Shown: positions 7,763 to 18,229, counted from the first letter of the stretch. The stretch is DNA of 34,540 bases from an uncultured Burkholderiales bacterium (GCA_903820745.1 CAIJIT010000099.1:1-34540), one strand, 5' to 3'. A program made the numbers and translations. Notes: generated from the letters alone by a model not told the origin.

Positions 7763-8899
7763 TCAACCGGCGGCTGACGATTTCATCTGCCTGGCTTGCA
7801 GCAGCAAGGTGCCCAGGCCGGCCAGTAGCAGATTGAAGCCGATCAGCCAGCCCAACAGCGGAATCCAGCTGAGCAAAGACAGGGCGAATAAAGTGACCGC
7901 ACTGGCGCTGATGCGCACCCACAGCTTGGCTGCCCGTGTCGGCAGCCATTTCGCCAGAACCCAGTCGCCCAGGCTGATGGCGGCGAGCACATAGGCCAGC
8001 GGCAGCATGGCGACATAGAGCGCCATCGAAGCCATCGCCAGCGGCATGCCGACCAGCGTGAAGCAGAGGATTACTGCGGCCACCGGCACGCAGACCAGCC
8101 AGGCGAAGCCGAGCAAGAGGCTGGCGCCAAAGCGCATGCGCAGCGTCCTGCCATGGGCGGCCGTGAAGCCCGGCAGCAAAGCCAGCAGCAACCCGGCCAG
8201 CAGCACCAGTCCCAGCGTCCACAAGCCACCAGCAGCAAGGCCGAGGCCATGCTTGACCTGCTCGCTCTTGCGGGCTTCGTCGTCAGGCCGGCCCAGGCTG
8301 GGCAACTGCTCGATGCCGCCTGTGACTTCGGCCTTCGGGTCTTGTTTCAGGGCTTCGCGGCTGCGGTAGCGCAGCTTGCCGGCAATGCGCGCGTTCGGCC
8401 CCAGCTCCAAGCTGCTGCTGTGCGCGATCACATCTCCGGCGATCGGCCCGTCGATCAGGATCCGCCCGCCTGCTGCCTGGACATGCCCGTTGATGCTGCC
8501 TGACAGGCCTAGCTGGCCGCCGACGGCCGAGACATTGCCGGCAATTTCGGACTGCGGGCCGAGCTCGATCTGCCCGCCGGCCAGACGCGCATTGCGACCG
8601 ACCTTGCCCTTGATCGTGATCTGTCCGGCCGCTGCATAGACCGATTGACCGATGTCGGCGCCGAGCCGCAGCTTGCCGCCGAGTGCCAGCGCATCCCCTG
8701 CCACTGCCGAGTCGACGTCGATATTGCCGCCCGACATGATCAGGTCGCCGGCCACCGCTTGAACCACGGTGACGGCGCCGCCGGCGATGAAGAGGTCGTT
8801 GCCAAGTTGCTGCGATGCAATCGGCTTGTCACGACTGTCGGCTGCGGCCAGGCCCAAGCAAGAAGCGAACAGGAGGCTGCAAGAAAGTAGTTTCCACAT
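7763..8899 (-). CDS. Bactofilin-like beta-helix protein with membrane C-terminus
   Basis: The protein has 378 residues. A signal peptide or first membrane segment (LLSCSLLFASCLGLAAA) is followed at about residues 30-170 by short repeats such as AVAGDLIMSGGNI, AVAGDALALGGKL and SINGHVQAAGGRI. This is the right-handed beta-helix pattern of polymer-forming bactofilin-type domains. Residues about 210-370 contain five or six hydrophobic segments, including LWTLGLVLLAGLLLALLPGF and LLGWLIGFNLLLAGLGTLLL. The likely topology is an extracytoplasmic beta-helix anchored by a membrane bundle. Its function is unknown; envelope organisation is a guess. AAGGACGG stands just upstream of the ATG. Confidence 0.75.
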   Translation of the reverse strand: MWKLLSCSLLFASCLGLAAADSRDKPIASQQLGNDLFIAGGAVTVVQAVAGDLIMSGGNIDVDSAVAGDALALGGKLRLGADIGQSVYAAAGQITIKGKVGRNARLAGGQIELGPQSEIAGNVSAVGGQLGLSGSINGHVQAAGGRILIDGPIAGDVIAHSSSLELGPNARIAGKLRYRSREALKQDPKAEVTGGIEQLPSLGRPDDEARKSEQVKHGLGLAAGGLWTLGLVLLAGLLLALLPGFTAAHGRTLRMRFGASLLLGFAWLVCVPVAAVILCFTLVGMPLAMASMALYVAMLPLAYVLAAISLGDWVLAKWLPTRAAKLWVRISASAVTLFALSLLSWIPLLGWLIGFNLLLAGLGTLLLQARQMKSSAAG

Positions 8900-8949
8900 G
8901 ATCCGGACCGTCCTTCAAGAATTGCTGTATGAAGGGCTTCAGCCTCGGG

Positions 8950-8996
8950 CAGGACATCAAGCCCGGATTGAGAGGACTCAAGCCGCAATGCTCGAA
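8950..8996 (+). repeat. Left copy of imperfect direct repeat flanking the broken TA locus
   Basis: This stretch contains CAGGAC, then GCCCGGA, then TCAAGCCGCAATGCTCGAA (8978-8996). The same order of blocks recurs at 9818-9857, and the last 19 bases match at 17 positions. Confidence 0.5.
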
Positions 8997-9039
8997 ACAG
9001 GCTGGCGGGACCAAATGTTAAAGGGCGTGCGGGAGCTTG

Positions 9040-9446
9040 CTACTGCCGCGTCACGCTGTAGTCTGCGAAAAGTGCTTTGCTCATTGAGCCATGCAGGGAT
9101 CCCAGCTTGGGCGTCTGGCCATAGGCAGGGCTCGGCGGCACCTTGAAATACCGCGCGGACCAAGGCAGCTCGGTCACCTGGTTCAAATCGAATTTGGTAT
9201 CGAAAGCCAGACCCGCCTGCTTGAAGGCAACCGGGTGCTTGTCCTTCGAGATCAGGAATTCACCAGCACGAAGCGACTTCGTGCGTTGGGTCGTCCCGTA
9301 GGCCACCTTGATCGATACACCGTCCTCAAACAGGCTTACACCGACAACCAGTGCCGGCCTGGGTTTGGGGCCGGGGGTCGTCGCAGGCAAGAAGGGAAGT
9401 GGCACCACACAATGTCGCCAGGCGATGGTGGGAGCCAAGAGGTCAT
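9040..9446 (-). pseudogene. PemK/MazF-type toxin gene with a frameshift
   Basis: From ATG 9446 the frame reads MTSWLPPSPGDIVWCHFP, the expected PemK/MazF start. It overlaps the antitoxin terminal TGA as ATGA. That frame then drifts and stops at 9336-9338 after 36 codons. The rest of the protein continues in the frame shifted by one base, from TPGPKPRPALVVGV through SARYFKVPPSPAYG to the stop at 9040. The shift lies within about 9375-9398 and is equivalent to one missing base. The full span is 407 bases, one short of 136 codons. An ATG at 9501 keeps the downstream frame open but gives a non-homologous N-terminus. The family is an mRNA-cleaving toxin; this copy should be inactive unless frameshifting or a sequencing error is involved. 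Confidence 0.75.
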
Positions 9447-9721
9447 GGGAACAGCGACTCTTCGGACAGCAGCTTGCCCTTGGGCAAATGCTTGGCTGCA
9501 TCGGCCTAGACCGCAGTCAGCTGCCTGGCATTCAATGGCCCGCTATCGGCCGCGTAGGAATCCAGGGTTTCCTCAGCCAGCTTTGCCAAAGCGAGGTGAA
9601 CGATCTGGGTCTCGGGAACACCCAGCCGCGTCGCCATGGACTTGACCGTCTTGCGAGTGACCCCCAAAGCCGAATCCGTAGGTCGGAACTTCAGCAACAG
9701 GGAATCATTGGCGGTGGCCAT
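9443..9721 (-). pseudogene. Antitoxin gene with premature TAG, partner of the PemK-like toxin
   Basis: ATG 9721 has AAGGAG seven bases upstream and starts MATANDSLLLKFRPTDSALG. The reading frame stops at TAG (9506-9508, codon 72). Beyond the TAG the same frame continues for 20 codons, ADAAKHLPKGKLLSEESLFP, and ends in a TGA that overlaps the toxin ATG. The KGKLLSEESLF tail is what such antitoxins normally end with, so the TAG looks like a CAG-to-TAG nonsense change in a gene of 92 residues. The N-terminal part (TRKTVKSMATRLG) looks like a ribbon-helix-helix or other small DNA-binding fold. The truncated 71-residue product may still be made but would lack the toxin-binding tail. Confidence 0.7.
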
Positions 9722-9746
9722 CATGCATCTCCTTCAAAAATATGGG

Positions 9747-9759
9747 AACGATATACGTT
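9747..9759. promoter_or_regulatory. Candidate operator of the broken TA locus
   Basis: AACG-ATATA-CGTT is a short inverted repeat 25 bp upstream of the antitoxin start, inside an AT-rich promoter-like segment. Placement fits autoregulation, but the arms are only four bases. Confidence 0.3.
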
Positions 9760-9817
9760 GAAGTTACGGCTGCATATTCCGCTGACCTACGATTGAGGTA
9801 GGCAGCCAAGCCGATAA

Positions 9818-9857
9818 CAGGACTGACTTGCCCGGAAGTCAAGTCGCAATGCTTGAA
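9818..9857 (+). repeat. Right copy of imperfect direct repeat flanking the broken TA locus
   Basis: This has CAGGAC, GCCCGGA and TCAAGTCGCAATGCTTGAA (9839-9857) in the same order as 8950-8996, with about eight fewer bases between the second and third blocks. The two copies bracket the toxin-antitoxin pair. Confidence 0.5.
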
Positions 9858-9958
9858 CCTGGAGTCAGCAGGTGACCGGTCTGCATCGCCTCGCCTCGCC
9901 CATGCGTTTCCCGTCCAGCGGCCACAATGCAGGCTTGATCGCTACCCGCTGGCCTGAA

Positions 9959-10633
9959 ATGAACTTGCACGATGATTTCTCTCTGCGCGTTGTCGCCCTG
10001 GCGGCCGATGCGAGCTGGACCCCTTCGCCGCAGGCTGGGGTCTCTCGATTGATGCTCGACCGGGTTGGTGCTGAAGTGGCGCGTGCCACCAGCATCGTGC
10101 GTTACCAGCCCGGGTCAAGTTTCGAGCGTCATGTGCATGGCGGTGGCGAAGAAATTCTCGTGCTTGAGGGCAGCTTCTCTGACGAAAGCGGTGATCATCC
10201 GGCCGGCACCTACCTGCGCAATCCGCCGGGCAGCGCACACAAGCCCAGCTCACAGGGCGGATGCCTGCTGTTCGTCAAGCTGCGCCAGTTTGCCGCCGAT
10301 GACCTGAAGCCATTGCGGATCGATACCCACAGCGGCCATTGGCGCCAAGGCATGGTGCCCGGCTTGACCGTGCTGCCCTTGCATTCGCACGACGGTGTCG
10401 ACACCGCGCTGGTGCGCTGGGCCCCGCAAACGAGGTTCAACACCCATGTGCATCCGGGCGGCGAGGAGATCCTGGTGCTGGAAGGCGTCTTCAGCGACGA
10501 AGGCGGCAGCTACCCCGCAGGCAGCTGGCTGCGCAGTCCGCGCTGGAGCCGCCACACCCCATTCACCGGGCCAGAGGGCGCACTCATCTACGTCAAGGTC
10601 GGTCAGCTCGGCGCCGAGCTGATGGCGCTTTGA
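9959..10633 (+). CDS. Bicupin protein (ChrR-like cupin duplicated)
   Basis: A 224-residue cytosolic protein starting at MNLHDDFSLRV. The frame is open to 9872, but the extra residues are not cupin-like, and no strong ribosome site settles the start. It contains two copies of one cupin unit. The first has HVHGGGEEILVLEGSFSDE at about residues 60-80; the second has HVHPGGEEILVLEGVFSDE at about 160-185. Each is followed by HPAG or YPAG and a later histidine, giving metal-ligand sets (His, His, Glu, His) in both halves. Such ChrR-like cupins occur as anti-sigma C-terminal domains or stand-alone enzymes; no zinc-binding anti-sigma domain or sigma factor gene is seen here. The substrate is unknown. 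Confidence 0.8.
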   Translation: MNLHDDFSLRVVALAADASWTPSPQAGVSRLMLDRVGAEVARATSIVRYQPGSSFERHVHGGGEEILVLEGSFSDESGDHPAGTYLRNPPGSAHKPSSQGGCLLFVKLRQFAADDLKPLRIDTHSGHWRQGMVPGLTVLPLHSHDGVDTALVRWAPQTRFNTHVHPGGEEILVLEGVFSDEGGSYPAGSWLRSPRWSRHTPFTGPEGALIYVKVGQLGAELMAL

Positions 10634-10656
10634 ATTGCCCTGCACGAAGGTGAAAC

Positions 10657-11670
10657 TCAGTCGACGCTGGCGCCTGATTCGCGCACGACCTTGCCCCATT
10701 TGAGGGTTTCGGCCTGGATGAAGGCGGCGAACTGTTCCGGCGTTTCGCTGATGACTTCGCCGCCCTGTTCGCTGATTCTTTTCTTCACATCGGCCTGACC
10801 CAGCACCTTGATGATCGCCAGGCTCAGTTTGCTGATGACCGCCGGCGGCGTGCCCGCAGGTGCCAGCAGGCCGAACCAGGACGTGGCCTCGAAACCAGGC
10901 AGGCCGCTTTCGGCAATCGTCGGTAGATTTGGCAGCTCGGGCGAGCGGTGCGCCGTGGTCACGGCGACGGCGCGCAACTTGCCTGAACGCACATGCTGGA
11001 TCGACGAAGGCATGTTGTCGAACATGACGTTGGTCTGCCCGCCGATCAGATCAGTCAGCGCCTGTGCGCTGCCCTTGTAGGGCACATGCTGCATCTCAAC
11101 CTTGGCCATTGAATTGAACAGCTCGCCCGACAAATGGATCGAGGTGCCGTTGCCCGAGGACGCATAGGTGACTTTGCCAGGATTGGCCTTGGCATAGGCG
11201 ATCAACTCGGCCACGGTCTTGTACGGCTGCGTCGGGTTGACGACCAGCATATTGGGCACATTGGCCACGCGCGACAGCGGCGCGAAATCCTTGATCGCGT
11301 CAAAGGGCATTTTCTTGTAGAGGCTGCTGTTGATTGCATGGGTGCCGACGGTGCCCATCAGCAGCGTGTAGCCATCGGGCGCCGCCTTGGCGACCAACTG
11401 ACCGCCGATATTGCCGCCGGCGCCGCCCTTGTTCTCGATCACCACGGTTTGGCCCAACTCGACCGACAGCGCCTGCCCCACGATGCGCGCCAGCAGATCG
11501 GTCGTGCCGGCCGGCGGAAACGGCACGACGATGGTGATGTTCTTCGACGGGTAAGCCGATTGCGCTGCTGCCGGCAGGCTGGACGTCAACCCGGCACCGA
11601 GGCAGGCTGCAGCAGCCAGCAAGCCAAAAGTCCGGTGATTCCGGTCGAGCGTGAGCAATTTTCTGAACAT
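10657..11670 (-). CDS. Bug/TctC-family periplasmic solute-binding protein
   Basis: A 337-residue protein from ATG 11670, which is preceded by GGAAGGAAG at good spacing; the frame stays open upstream but that part is not homologous. A signal peptide ends near SLPAAAQSAYP. The Bug hallmarks follow: ITIVVPFPPAGTTDLLARIVG, ENKGGAGGNIGGQLVAKAAPDGYTLLMGT, NPGKVTYASSGNGTSIHLSGELF, VPYKGSAQALTDLIGGQ and LPTIAESGLPGFEATSW. Members are extracytoplasmic receptors for carboxylates and related compounds, feeding tripartite tricarboxylate transporters. No transporter membrane subunits are adjacent, which is common for orphan Bug receptors in Burkholderiales. The ligand cannot be predicted. Confidence 0.93.
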   Translation of the reverse strand: MFRKLLTLDRNHRTFGLLAAAACLGAGLTSSLPAAAQSAYPSKNITIVVPFPPAGTTDLLARIVGQALSVELGQTVVIENKGGAGGNIGGQLVAKAAPDGYTLLMGTVGTHAINSSLYKKMPFDAIKDFAPLSRVANVPNMLVVNPTQPYKTVAELIAYAKANPGKVTYASSGNGTSIHLSGELFNSMAKVEMQHVPYKGSAQALTDLIGGQTNVMFDNMPSSIQHVRSGKLRAVAVTTAHRSPELPNLPTIAESGLPGFEATSWFGLLAPAGTPPAVISKLSLAIIKVLGQADVKKRISEQGGEVISETPEQFAAFIQAETLKWGKVVRESGASVD

Positions 11671-11864
11671 GGCGACTTCCTTCCGTGTGAGGCGATCAAT
11701 GCTTGGCTGCCAGCGGGCCGGTGGTTTGACAAGCGCATCGCCGGCAGGCTGCACAGAAGCGCAGTCTGGCATGGAATGAAGGGGCGGCTTATGCTGGGCT
11801 TCCCTAGGTTTGAAGGGACAAGACCCGGTTCCGCGACGCCTGGATTGCTGCACACGGCGTGACC

Positions 11865-11907
11865 AAAACCTGCAATTTGAAGAAATTTTCTTCAAATTGC
11901 AGGTTTT
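11865..11907. repeat. 43-bp near-perfect palindrome upstream of the DUF4143 ATPase
   Basis: Two 21-base arms (11865-11885 and 11887-11907) are exact reverse complements around the single base T11886. The left arm begins AAAACCTGCAATTTGAAG. The element ends 17 bp before the ATG at 11924 and is followed by two further T bases. In RNA it would form a long AT-rich hairpin with a U-run, so it could be a terminator or attenuator. However, no gene ends toward it from either side: the Bug gene diverges to the left. An operator, a cruciform site or a mobile-element remnant are alternatives. Confidence 0.85.
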
Positions 11908-11923
11908 TTGCTACCATCGATGC

Positions 11924-13096
11924 ATGATTGAACGAAACATTGCGCCGGTGCTGCGGCGGCTGGCCAGCCAATATCCGGTGCTTACCCTCACCGGGCCACG
12001 TCAGAGCGGCAAGACCACTTTGGCCAAAGCGATATTTTTTGACAAGCCTTACCTGACGCTGGAAGACCCTGACACGCGCCGCTTTGCAAGCGACGATCCA
12101 CGCGGATTTTTGACCCAATATGCCCAAGGCGCCATCCTTGACGAGATCCAGCGCGTACCAGAGCTGGCCTCCTATTTACAGGGTATGGTTGATGCCGACC
12201 CACGGCCAGGCCGCTTCATACTGACCGGCAGCCACCAGTTTGAACTGATGACCCAGGTGTCGCAGTCATTGGCGGGGCGGACCGCCGTGCTGCGCTTGTT
12301 GCCGTTCACGCTTGGCGAAGTGCAACGCCTCGCCGGGCCGGGCGCAAGCAGCGAACTCGGGCAATGCCTGTTGACAGGCTTTTATCCACGCATCCATGAC
12401 CAAGGCCTCAACCCATCGCAAGCGCTGGCTGATTACTTTGCGACTTATGTGCAGCGCGATTTGCGTCAACTCGCGGCAGTGCACGACCTGCAGCGCTTTG
12501 AGCGTTTTGTGCGTCTGTGCGCCGGGCGCACCGGACAGTTGCTCAACCTGAGCAGTCTGGGCAACGACGCCGGGGTTTCGCATGCCACGGCCCGCGCCTG
12601 GATTGATTTGCTGCAGACCAGTTACATCCTGCATTTGCTCCCACCCTGGTTCAGCAACTCCGGCAAACGTCTGGTGAAGGCGCCCAAACTCTATTTTTAC
12701 GATGTCGGCCTGGCCTGCTGGCTATTGGGTCTGCGCAGTGCACAGCAGGTCACGCGCGACCCGCTGTGGGGCAGCCTGTTTGAAAACTTCGTCATCATGG
12801 AGGCCATGAAAGATCGACTCAATGCCGGAGAAACGGCGGAGATGTACTTCTATCGCGACTCTGAAGGCAACGAGGTCGACTTGTTGCTACCCACCGGCGG
12901 CAAGATGCATGCGATCGAAATCAAGGCCGGCGCGACCGTCAACCCGGACTATTTCAAGGGCTTGAAGACCTTCGCTGCGCATCAGCCGGCGGCCTTTGCA
13001 AGTGGTTGCGTGGTGTTTGGTGGCACTCAAGGCCAGGCGCGCAGTGATTGGCCGGTTCATTCCTGGCTGCAACTGCGGGCCAAACCAGCGGCTTGA
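11924..13096 (+). CDS. AAA_14/DUF4143 ATPase
   Basis: The protein has 390 residues starting at MIERNIAPVL. The N-terminal AAA domain has Walker A GPRQSGKTT at about 24-32, Walker B AILDEIQRVPEL near 75-87 and the sensor-like FILTGSHQF. The C-terminal DUF4143 region carries the PD-(D/E)xK-like arrangement: GNEVDLLL near residue 315, then AIEIKAG. The family is common in bacteria and archaea and its biological role is unsettled. It is often found as a single gene on variable genomic patches. The start was chosen for homology to the family; the frame is open up to 11810, across the palindrome. It is divergent from the Bug receptor gene. Confidence 0.9.
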   Translation: MIERNIAPVLRRLASQYPVLTLTGPRQSGKTTLAKAIFFDKPYLTLEDPDTRRFASDDPRGFLTQYAQGAILDEIQRVPELASYLQGMVDADPRPGRFILTGSHQFELMTQVSQSLAGRTAVLRLLPFTLGEVQRLAGPGASSELGQCLLTGFYPRIHDQGLNPSQALADYFATYVQRDLRQLAAVHDLQRFERFVRLCAGRTGQLLNLSSLGNDAGVSHATARAWIDLLQTSYILHLLPPWFSNSGKRLVKAPKLYFYDVGLACWLLGLRSAQQVTRDPLWGSLFENFVIMEAMKDRLNAGETAEMYFYRDSEGNEVDLLLPTGGKMHAIEIKAGATVNPDYFKGLKTFAAHQPAAFASGCVVFGGTQGQARSDWPVHSWLQLRAKPAA

Positions 13097-14539
<1,443 letters not shown>

Positions 14540-14548
14540 CGAGGGTCC

Positions 14549-15058
14549 CTAGGCCTCAGACGCAAACACCCGCGTCAGCCGCGTTTCGCCCTCCAGCGTC
14601 TGCAGCCCCTGGTCGAGCATGCCTATGCTTTGCAGTACGCGCGCTGAAGCCAGGTTGTCAGGCCCGATGATCGCCAGGATGCGGGGCAGCTGGAGCTGCT
14701 GATGCCCGTGGCGCAGGCAGGCGGCCGCCGCCTCGCGTGCGAAACCTTGGCCGCGGTGCAGCGGCAAGAAGCCATAGCCGAGATCGACCGCCGGCAGGCT
14801 GGCGCGCTTGAACAGGCCGCACATGCCGATCAAGACGCCGCTGTGGAGCTTTTCAACCGCCCAGAAGCCATGTCCGAGGCGCCGTTGCGGTTCGAACAAG
14901 CGTTGTTCCATCCAGGCCAGGGCCTGCTCGCGGTCGCGCACGCCCGGGTCGTTGATATGCCGATGCCAGTCCTTGTCGTTGACCAGTTCGAGAATGAACT
15001 CGACATCAGCAGGACTGAATTCGCGCAGCCGCAGCCGTTCGGTTCTCAAGATCTCCAT
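14549..15058 (-). CDS. GNAT acetyltransferase, RimJ/RimL type
   Basis: A 169-residue protein starting at [13 protein letters not shown], with GGAAG five bases upstream. A TTG six codons earlier is a weaker alternative. The fold markers are the N-terminal [19 protein letters not shown], a central IGMCGLFKR strand, the acetyl-CoA loop [19 protein letters not shown] (Q/RxxGxG/A type), and [13 protein letters not shown] near the C-terminus. This matches Acetyltransf_3 members that acetylate N-terminal or side-chain amines of proteins or small molecules. The substrate is unknown. It is divergent from pyrF, with a 56-bp gap. Confidence 0.88.
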   Translation of the reverse strand: MEILRTERLRLREFSPADVEFILELVNDKDWHRHINDPGVRDREQALAWMEQRLFEPQRRLGHGFWAVEKLHSGVLIGMCGLFKRASLPAVDLGYGFLPLHRGQGFAREAAAACLRHGHQQLQLPRILAIIGPDNLASARVLQSIGMLDQGLQTLEGETRLTRVFASEA

Positions 15059-15114
15059 CGCTTCTTCCGCAGTCAATCAAAGGCTGGACAATAGCGCAAA
15101 CAACGGACCCCACA

Positions 15115-15939
15115 ATGAATTTCATCGAGCATCTGCAAGGCGCACAAGATCGAAACGACTCGCTGCTTTGCGTCGGATTGGACCCCGAACCGGCCAATTT
15201 CCCCGGCGCCTGGAAAGGCGATGCCAGCCGCATTTTTGACTTTTGCGCGGCCATCGTCGACGCGACCCATGACCTGGTCAGCGCGTTCAAGCCGCAGATC
15301 GCCTATTTCGCCGCGCACCGCGCCGAAGCGCAACTCGAGCAGCTGATCGCGCATATCAAGCGGGTGGCGCCGGCCGTGCCGGTGATCCTCGACGCCAAGC
15401 GCGGCGACATCGGCGCGACGGCCGAGCAATACGCGAAAGAGGCTTTTCTGCGCTACCAGGCCGACGCGGTGACGCTGTCGCCATTCATGGGTTTTGATTC
15501 GATCGAGCCCTATCTGCGCTACCCGGACAAGGGCGCGATCCTGCTGTGCCGCACCTCGAACAAGGGCGGCAGCGACTTGCAGAACCAGCGCTTTGCCGAC
15601 CTGCCGGGCCAGCCGATGCTTTACGAGCATCTGGCGCAGTTGGCGCAGGGTTCGTGGAACAAGAACGGCCAGCTCTGCCTGGTCGTCGGTGCCACCTTCC
15701 CGGCTGAAATTGCCCGCGTGCGCGAACTGGCGCCGACCCTGCCCTTGCTGATCCCTGGCATCGGTGCGCAGGGCGGCGACGCCGAAGCCACCGTCAAGGC
15801 CGGTTGGCGGCCCGGTGGCACCATCATCGTCAGCAGTTCGCGCGCGATCCTCTATGCCAGCCAGGGCGAAGACTTTGCCGCTGCTGCCCGCCGCGTTGCG
15901 CTGCAGACGCGCGATCAGCTGAATCTGGCCAAAGTCTGA
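15115..15939 (+). CDS. pyrF: Orotidine 5'-phosphate decarboxylase, type 2
   Basis: A 274-residue protein with the type-2 pattern found in Burkholderiales, actinobacteria and others. It starts [12 protein letters not shown], then has [11 protein letters not shown], the catalytic signature [21 protein letters not shown] (Lys-Asp charge network), [24 protein letters not shown], and the phosphate-binding [13 protein letters not shown] and [13 protein letters not shown]. It converts OMP to UMP, the last step of pyrimidine synthesis. It is complete and typical. It ends 28 bp from the convergent oxidoreductase gene. Confidence 0.96.
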   Translation: MNFIEHLQGAQDRNDSLLCVGLDPEPANFPGAWKGDASRIFDFCAAIVDATHDLVSAFKPQIAYFAAHRAEAQLEQLIAHIKRVAPAVPVILDAKRGDIGATAEQYAKEAFLRYQADAVTLSPFMGFDSIEPYLRYPDKGAILLCRTSNKGGSDLQNQRFADLPGQPMLYEHLAQLAQGSWNKNGQLCLVVGATFPAEIARVRELAPTLPLLIPGIGAQGGDAEATVKAGWRPGGTIIVSSSRAILYASQGEDFAAAARRVALQTRDQLNLAKV

Positions 15940-15967
15940 TCCAACCCTGGAAAGCTGACGAATCTGC

Positions 15968-18229
15968 TCAGCCCAAAGGCAGGCTGCGCAGCCGCTCCCC
16001 GGTCAGGGCGAACCAGGCGTTGGCCAAGGCGGGTGCAACCGGTGGTGTGCCGGGCTCGCCGGCGCCGCTGGGCGGGTTTTCGCTGGCGACCAGATGGGTT
16101 TCGATCAGCGGCGTTTGGGCCAGCGTCAGCAGCGGGTAATCGTTGAAATTGCGCTGCTGCACGACTCCCCCCTTGATGTCGATGCGACCGTAAAGCGCTG
16201 CGCTGAGCCCGAAGATCACCGCGCTTTCGATCTGCTGGCTGACCAAGCCCGGGTTGACGACGATGCCGCAGTCGATCGCGCAGACGACGCGGTGCACGCG
16301 GGGCTTGCCGGCCAGGCTCGAAACTTCGATCACCTGCGCGACCACGCTGCCGAAGCTGGCGTGTAGCGCCAAGCCGCGGGCCCGGCCCTGCGGCAACGCT
16401 TGACCCCAGCCGGCTTTGTCGGCGGCCAGCTTCAGCACCGCCGCGTAGCGCGGCAGGCCTTGCAGCAGATTCATCCGGTAGGCCAGCGGGTCGGCGCCGG
16501 CGGCAGCAGCCAGTTCGTCGATGAAGCTTTCGCTGAAAAAGGCATTCTGCGAATGGCCGACCGAGCGCCAGAAGCCGACCGGCACACCACTGTGCGTGGC
16601 CAGATGGGCGATGCGCTGGTTCGGCACTGCATAAGGCTGGTCGAACAGACCTTCTGCGGCTGCTTTGTCAGGAAAATCGACCGGGCTGGCCAGCGCCGGC
16701 AGCGCCCGCTCGAACCAGCGCGGCGCGATCGCGTCACCGGCGCTGCCGATCTGCAAGGCCAGCGGCCGGCCCTGTTCGTCAAGCCCGGCCTGCATGAAGG
16801 CGGCGGCGGCCGGGCGGTAGAAATCGTTGCTCATGTCGTCTTCACGCGACCAGAGTATTTGCACCGGCGCGCCGCCCATGGCCATTGCCACCGAGACCGC
16901 CTGGCCGACGAAATCAATCTCCAAACGCCGGCCGAAAGCGCCGCCCAGATAAGTGACATGCACGGTCACTGCCTCAGGCGCCACGCCGGCAATGCGCGCC
17001 GCCAATTCACGCGCCAGACCCGGCACCTGGGTTGGCGCCCAGATCTCGACCTTGCCGCCCTTGACCTGGGCCGTGCAATTCATCGGCTCGAGCGTGGCAT
17101 GGGCCAGATAGGGCGCGCTGTAGAAGGCATCAATTTTTTGCGGTGCCTTGGCCAGTGCCTTGACCACATGGCCTTGGCTGTAGAAGTTGTCGCCCTCTTC
17201 GGCGGCAAGGCGTGCCGCGGCAGCCAGCGCGGTCGCGATTTTGGCAGTGTCGAGCGCTGTGCTCGGGTGCCAGTCAACGTCGATTTCGCGGGCTGCGCGC
17301 AAAGCCTGCCAGCTGTTGTTGGCGACGATGGCCAAGGCCGGCTGACTGCCCGCGAAGGCGGCCAGCTGGATGATCTGCAGGACCCCGGGCTGCTGCAGCG
17401 CATTCGGCGGAATATAGGCCGGCCTGCCGCCATGGCTGGGGGCATGACGGATCGCCGCAAACAGCAGGCCCGGCAGGCGGATGTCGATGCCGAAGCGTGC
17501 TCGGCCGTTGACCTTGTCAGCCAGGTCGATGCGCGCGGCCGCGCTGCCGATCTGCTGCCAATCGGCAGCCGGCTTCGGCTGGAATTCACCCGCGGGTGTG
17601 GCCGCTGCCTGCCTGGCCAGCTCGCCGAAATGGGCGCCGGCCCCCGAGGCGTGGCTGATGCGGCCATCCCGCATCTGCAGCTCATCCAGCGGCAGATGCC
17701 AGCGCAAGGAGGCCGCGCCAAGCAGTCGCTGGCATGCCGTGGCTGCGGCCCAGCGCAAGGGCTCCCAGGCATCGGCGATGCTGCTGCTGCCGCCGGTGAC
17801 ATTGATGCCGAGTTCGCGTGCCAGCTTGGCGAAGGTCCAGCGGCCGAGCTTGACTTGCAGGCTTTCCTGGTCCGGCTCAGTATCGCGCGGCTGGGCGGTC
17901 AGCCCGCCGACGAACATCGCGACGTTGCCGTAAATCGATTCATGGCCGGCGGCGATCAGCCGGATCGCGCCCGGCGCCAGGTTCAGTTCCTCGGCGACCA
18001 GTTGCGCCAGCGCCGTATGCACGCCCTGACCCATTTCGCTGCGCGGCATCGCCAGCAGCACCTGACCATCAGCAGCGATCTTGATCCAGCCATTCAGGGC
18101 GATGTCACCCGCCGCGTTTGCCAGCAGCTCGGCCGAGCCGATGCGGCTGCGCGGCGGCAAGGCCCCCCAGCCGACCAGCAGCGCGCCAGCCGTTCCCAGG
18201 CCCGACAGCAGCAGCGTGCGGCGTCTCAC
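15968..18229 (-). CDS. Molybdopterin aldehyde/isoquinoline oxidoreductase, large subunit
   Basis: The start is GTG 18229, which overlaps the small-subunit TGA as GTGA; the protein is then 753 residues, normal for IorB-type subunits. The frame is open to 19045, but that part overlaps the small subunit in another frame and is not homologous. The N-terminus [20 protein letters not shown] looks like a Tat signal or anchor, suggesting periplasmic action. Molybdenum-site motifs are seen: [40 protein letters not shown], and [15 protein letters not shown] with the catalytic Glu. It would hydroxylate an aldehyde or N-heterocycle using water. No cytochrome subunit or cofactor-insertion gene is adjacent. 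Confidence 0.92.
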   Translation of the reverse strand: MRRRTLLLSGLGTAGALLVGWGALPPRSRIGSAELLANAAGDIALNGWIKIAADGQVLLAMPRSEMGQGVHTALAQLVAEELNLAPGAIRLIAAGHESIYGNVAMFVGGLTAQPRDTEPDQESLQVKLGRWTFAKLARELGINVTGGSSSIADAWEPLRWAAATACQRLLGAASLRWHLPLDELQMRDGRISHASGAGAHFGELARQAAATPAGEFQPKPAADWQQIGSAAARIDLADKVNGRARFGIDIRLPGLLFAAIRHAPSHGGRPAYIPPNALQQPGVLQIIQLAAFAGSQPALAIVANNSWQALRAAREIDVDWHPSTALDTAKIATALAAAARLAAEEGDNFYSQGHVVKALAKAPQKIDAFYSAPYLAHATLEPMNCTAQVKGGKVEIWAPTQVPGLARELAARIAGVAPEAVTVHVTYLGGAFGRRLEIDFVGQAVSVAMAMGGAPVQILWSREDDMSNDFYRPAAAAFMQAGLDEQGRPLALQIGSAGDAIAPRWFERALPALASPVDFPDKAAAEGLFDQPYAVPNQRIAHLATHSGVPVGFWRSVGHSQNAFFSESFIDELAAAAGADPLAYRMNLLQGLPRYAAVLKLAADKAGWGQALPQGRARGLALHASFGSVVAQVIEVSSLAGKPRVHRVVCAIDCGIVVNPGLVSQQIESAVIFGLSAALYGRIDIKGGVVQQRNFNDYPLLTLAQTPLIETHLVASENPPSGAGEPGTPPVAPALANAWFALTGERLRSLPLG

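Noticed and set aside
9447-9501. ATG 9501 as start of the PemK-like toxin
   Set aside because: Residues from there are unlike the family; the true start (PGDIVWCHFP) lies in another frame at 9446.
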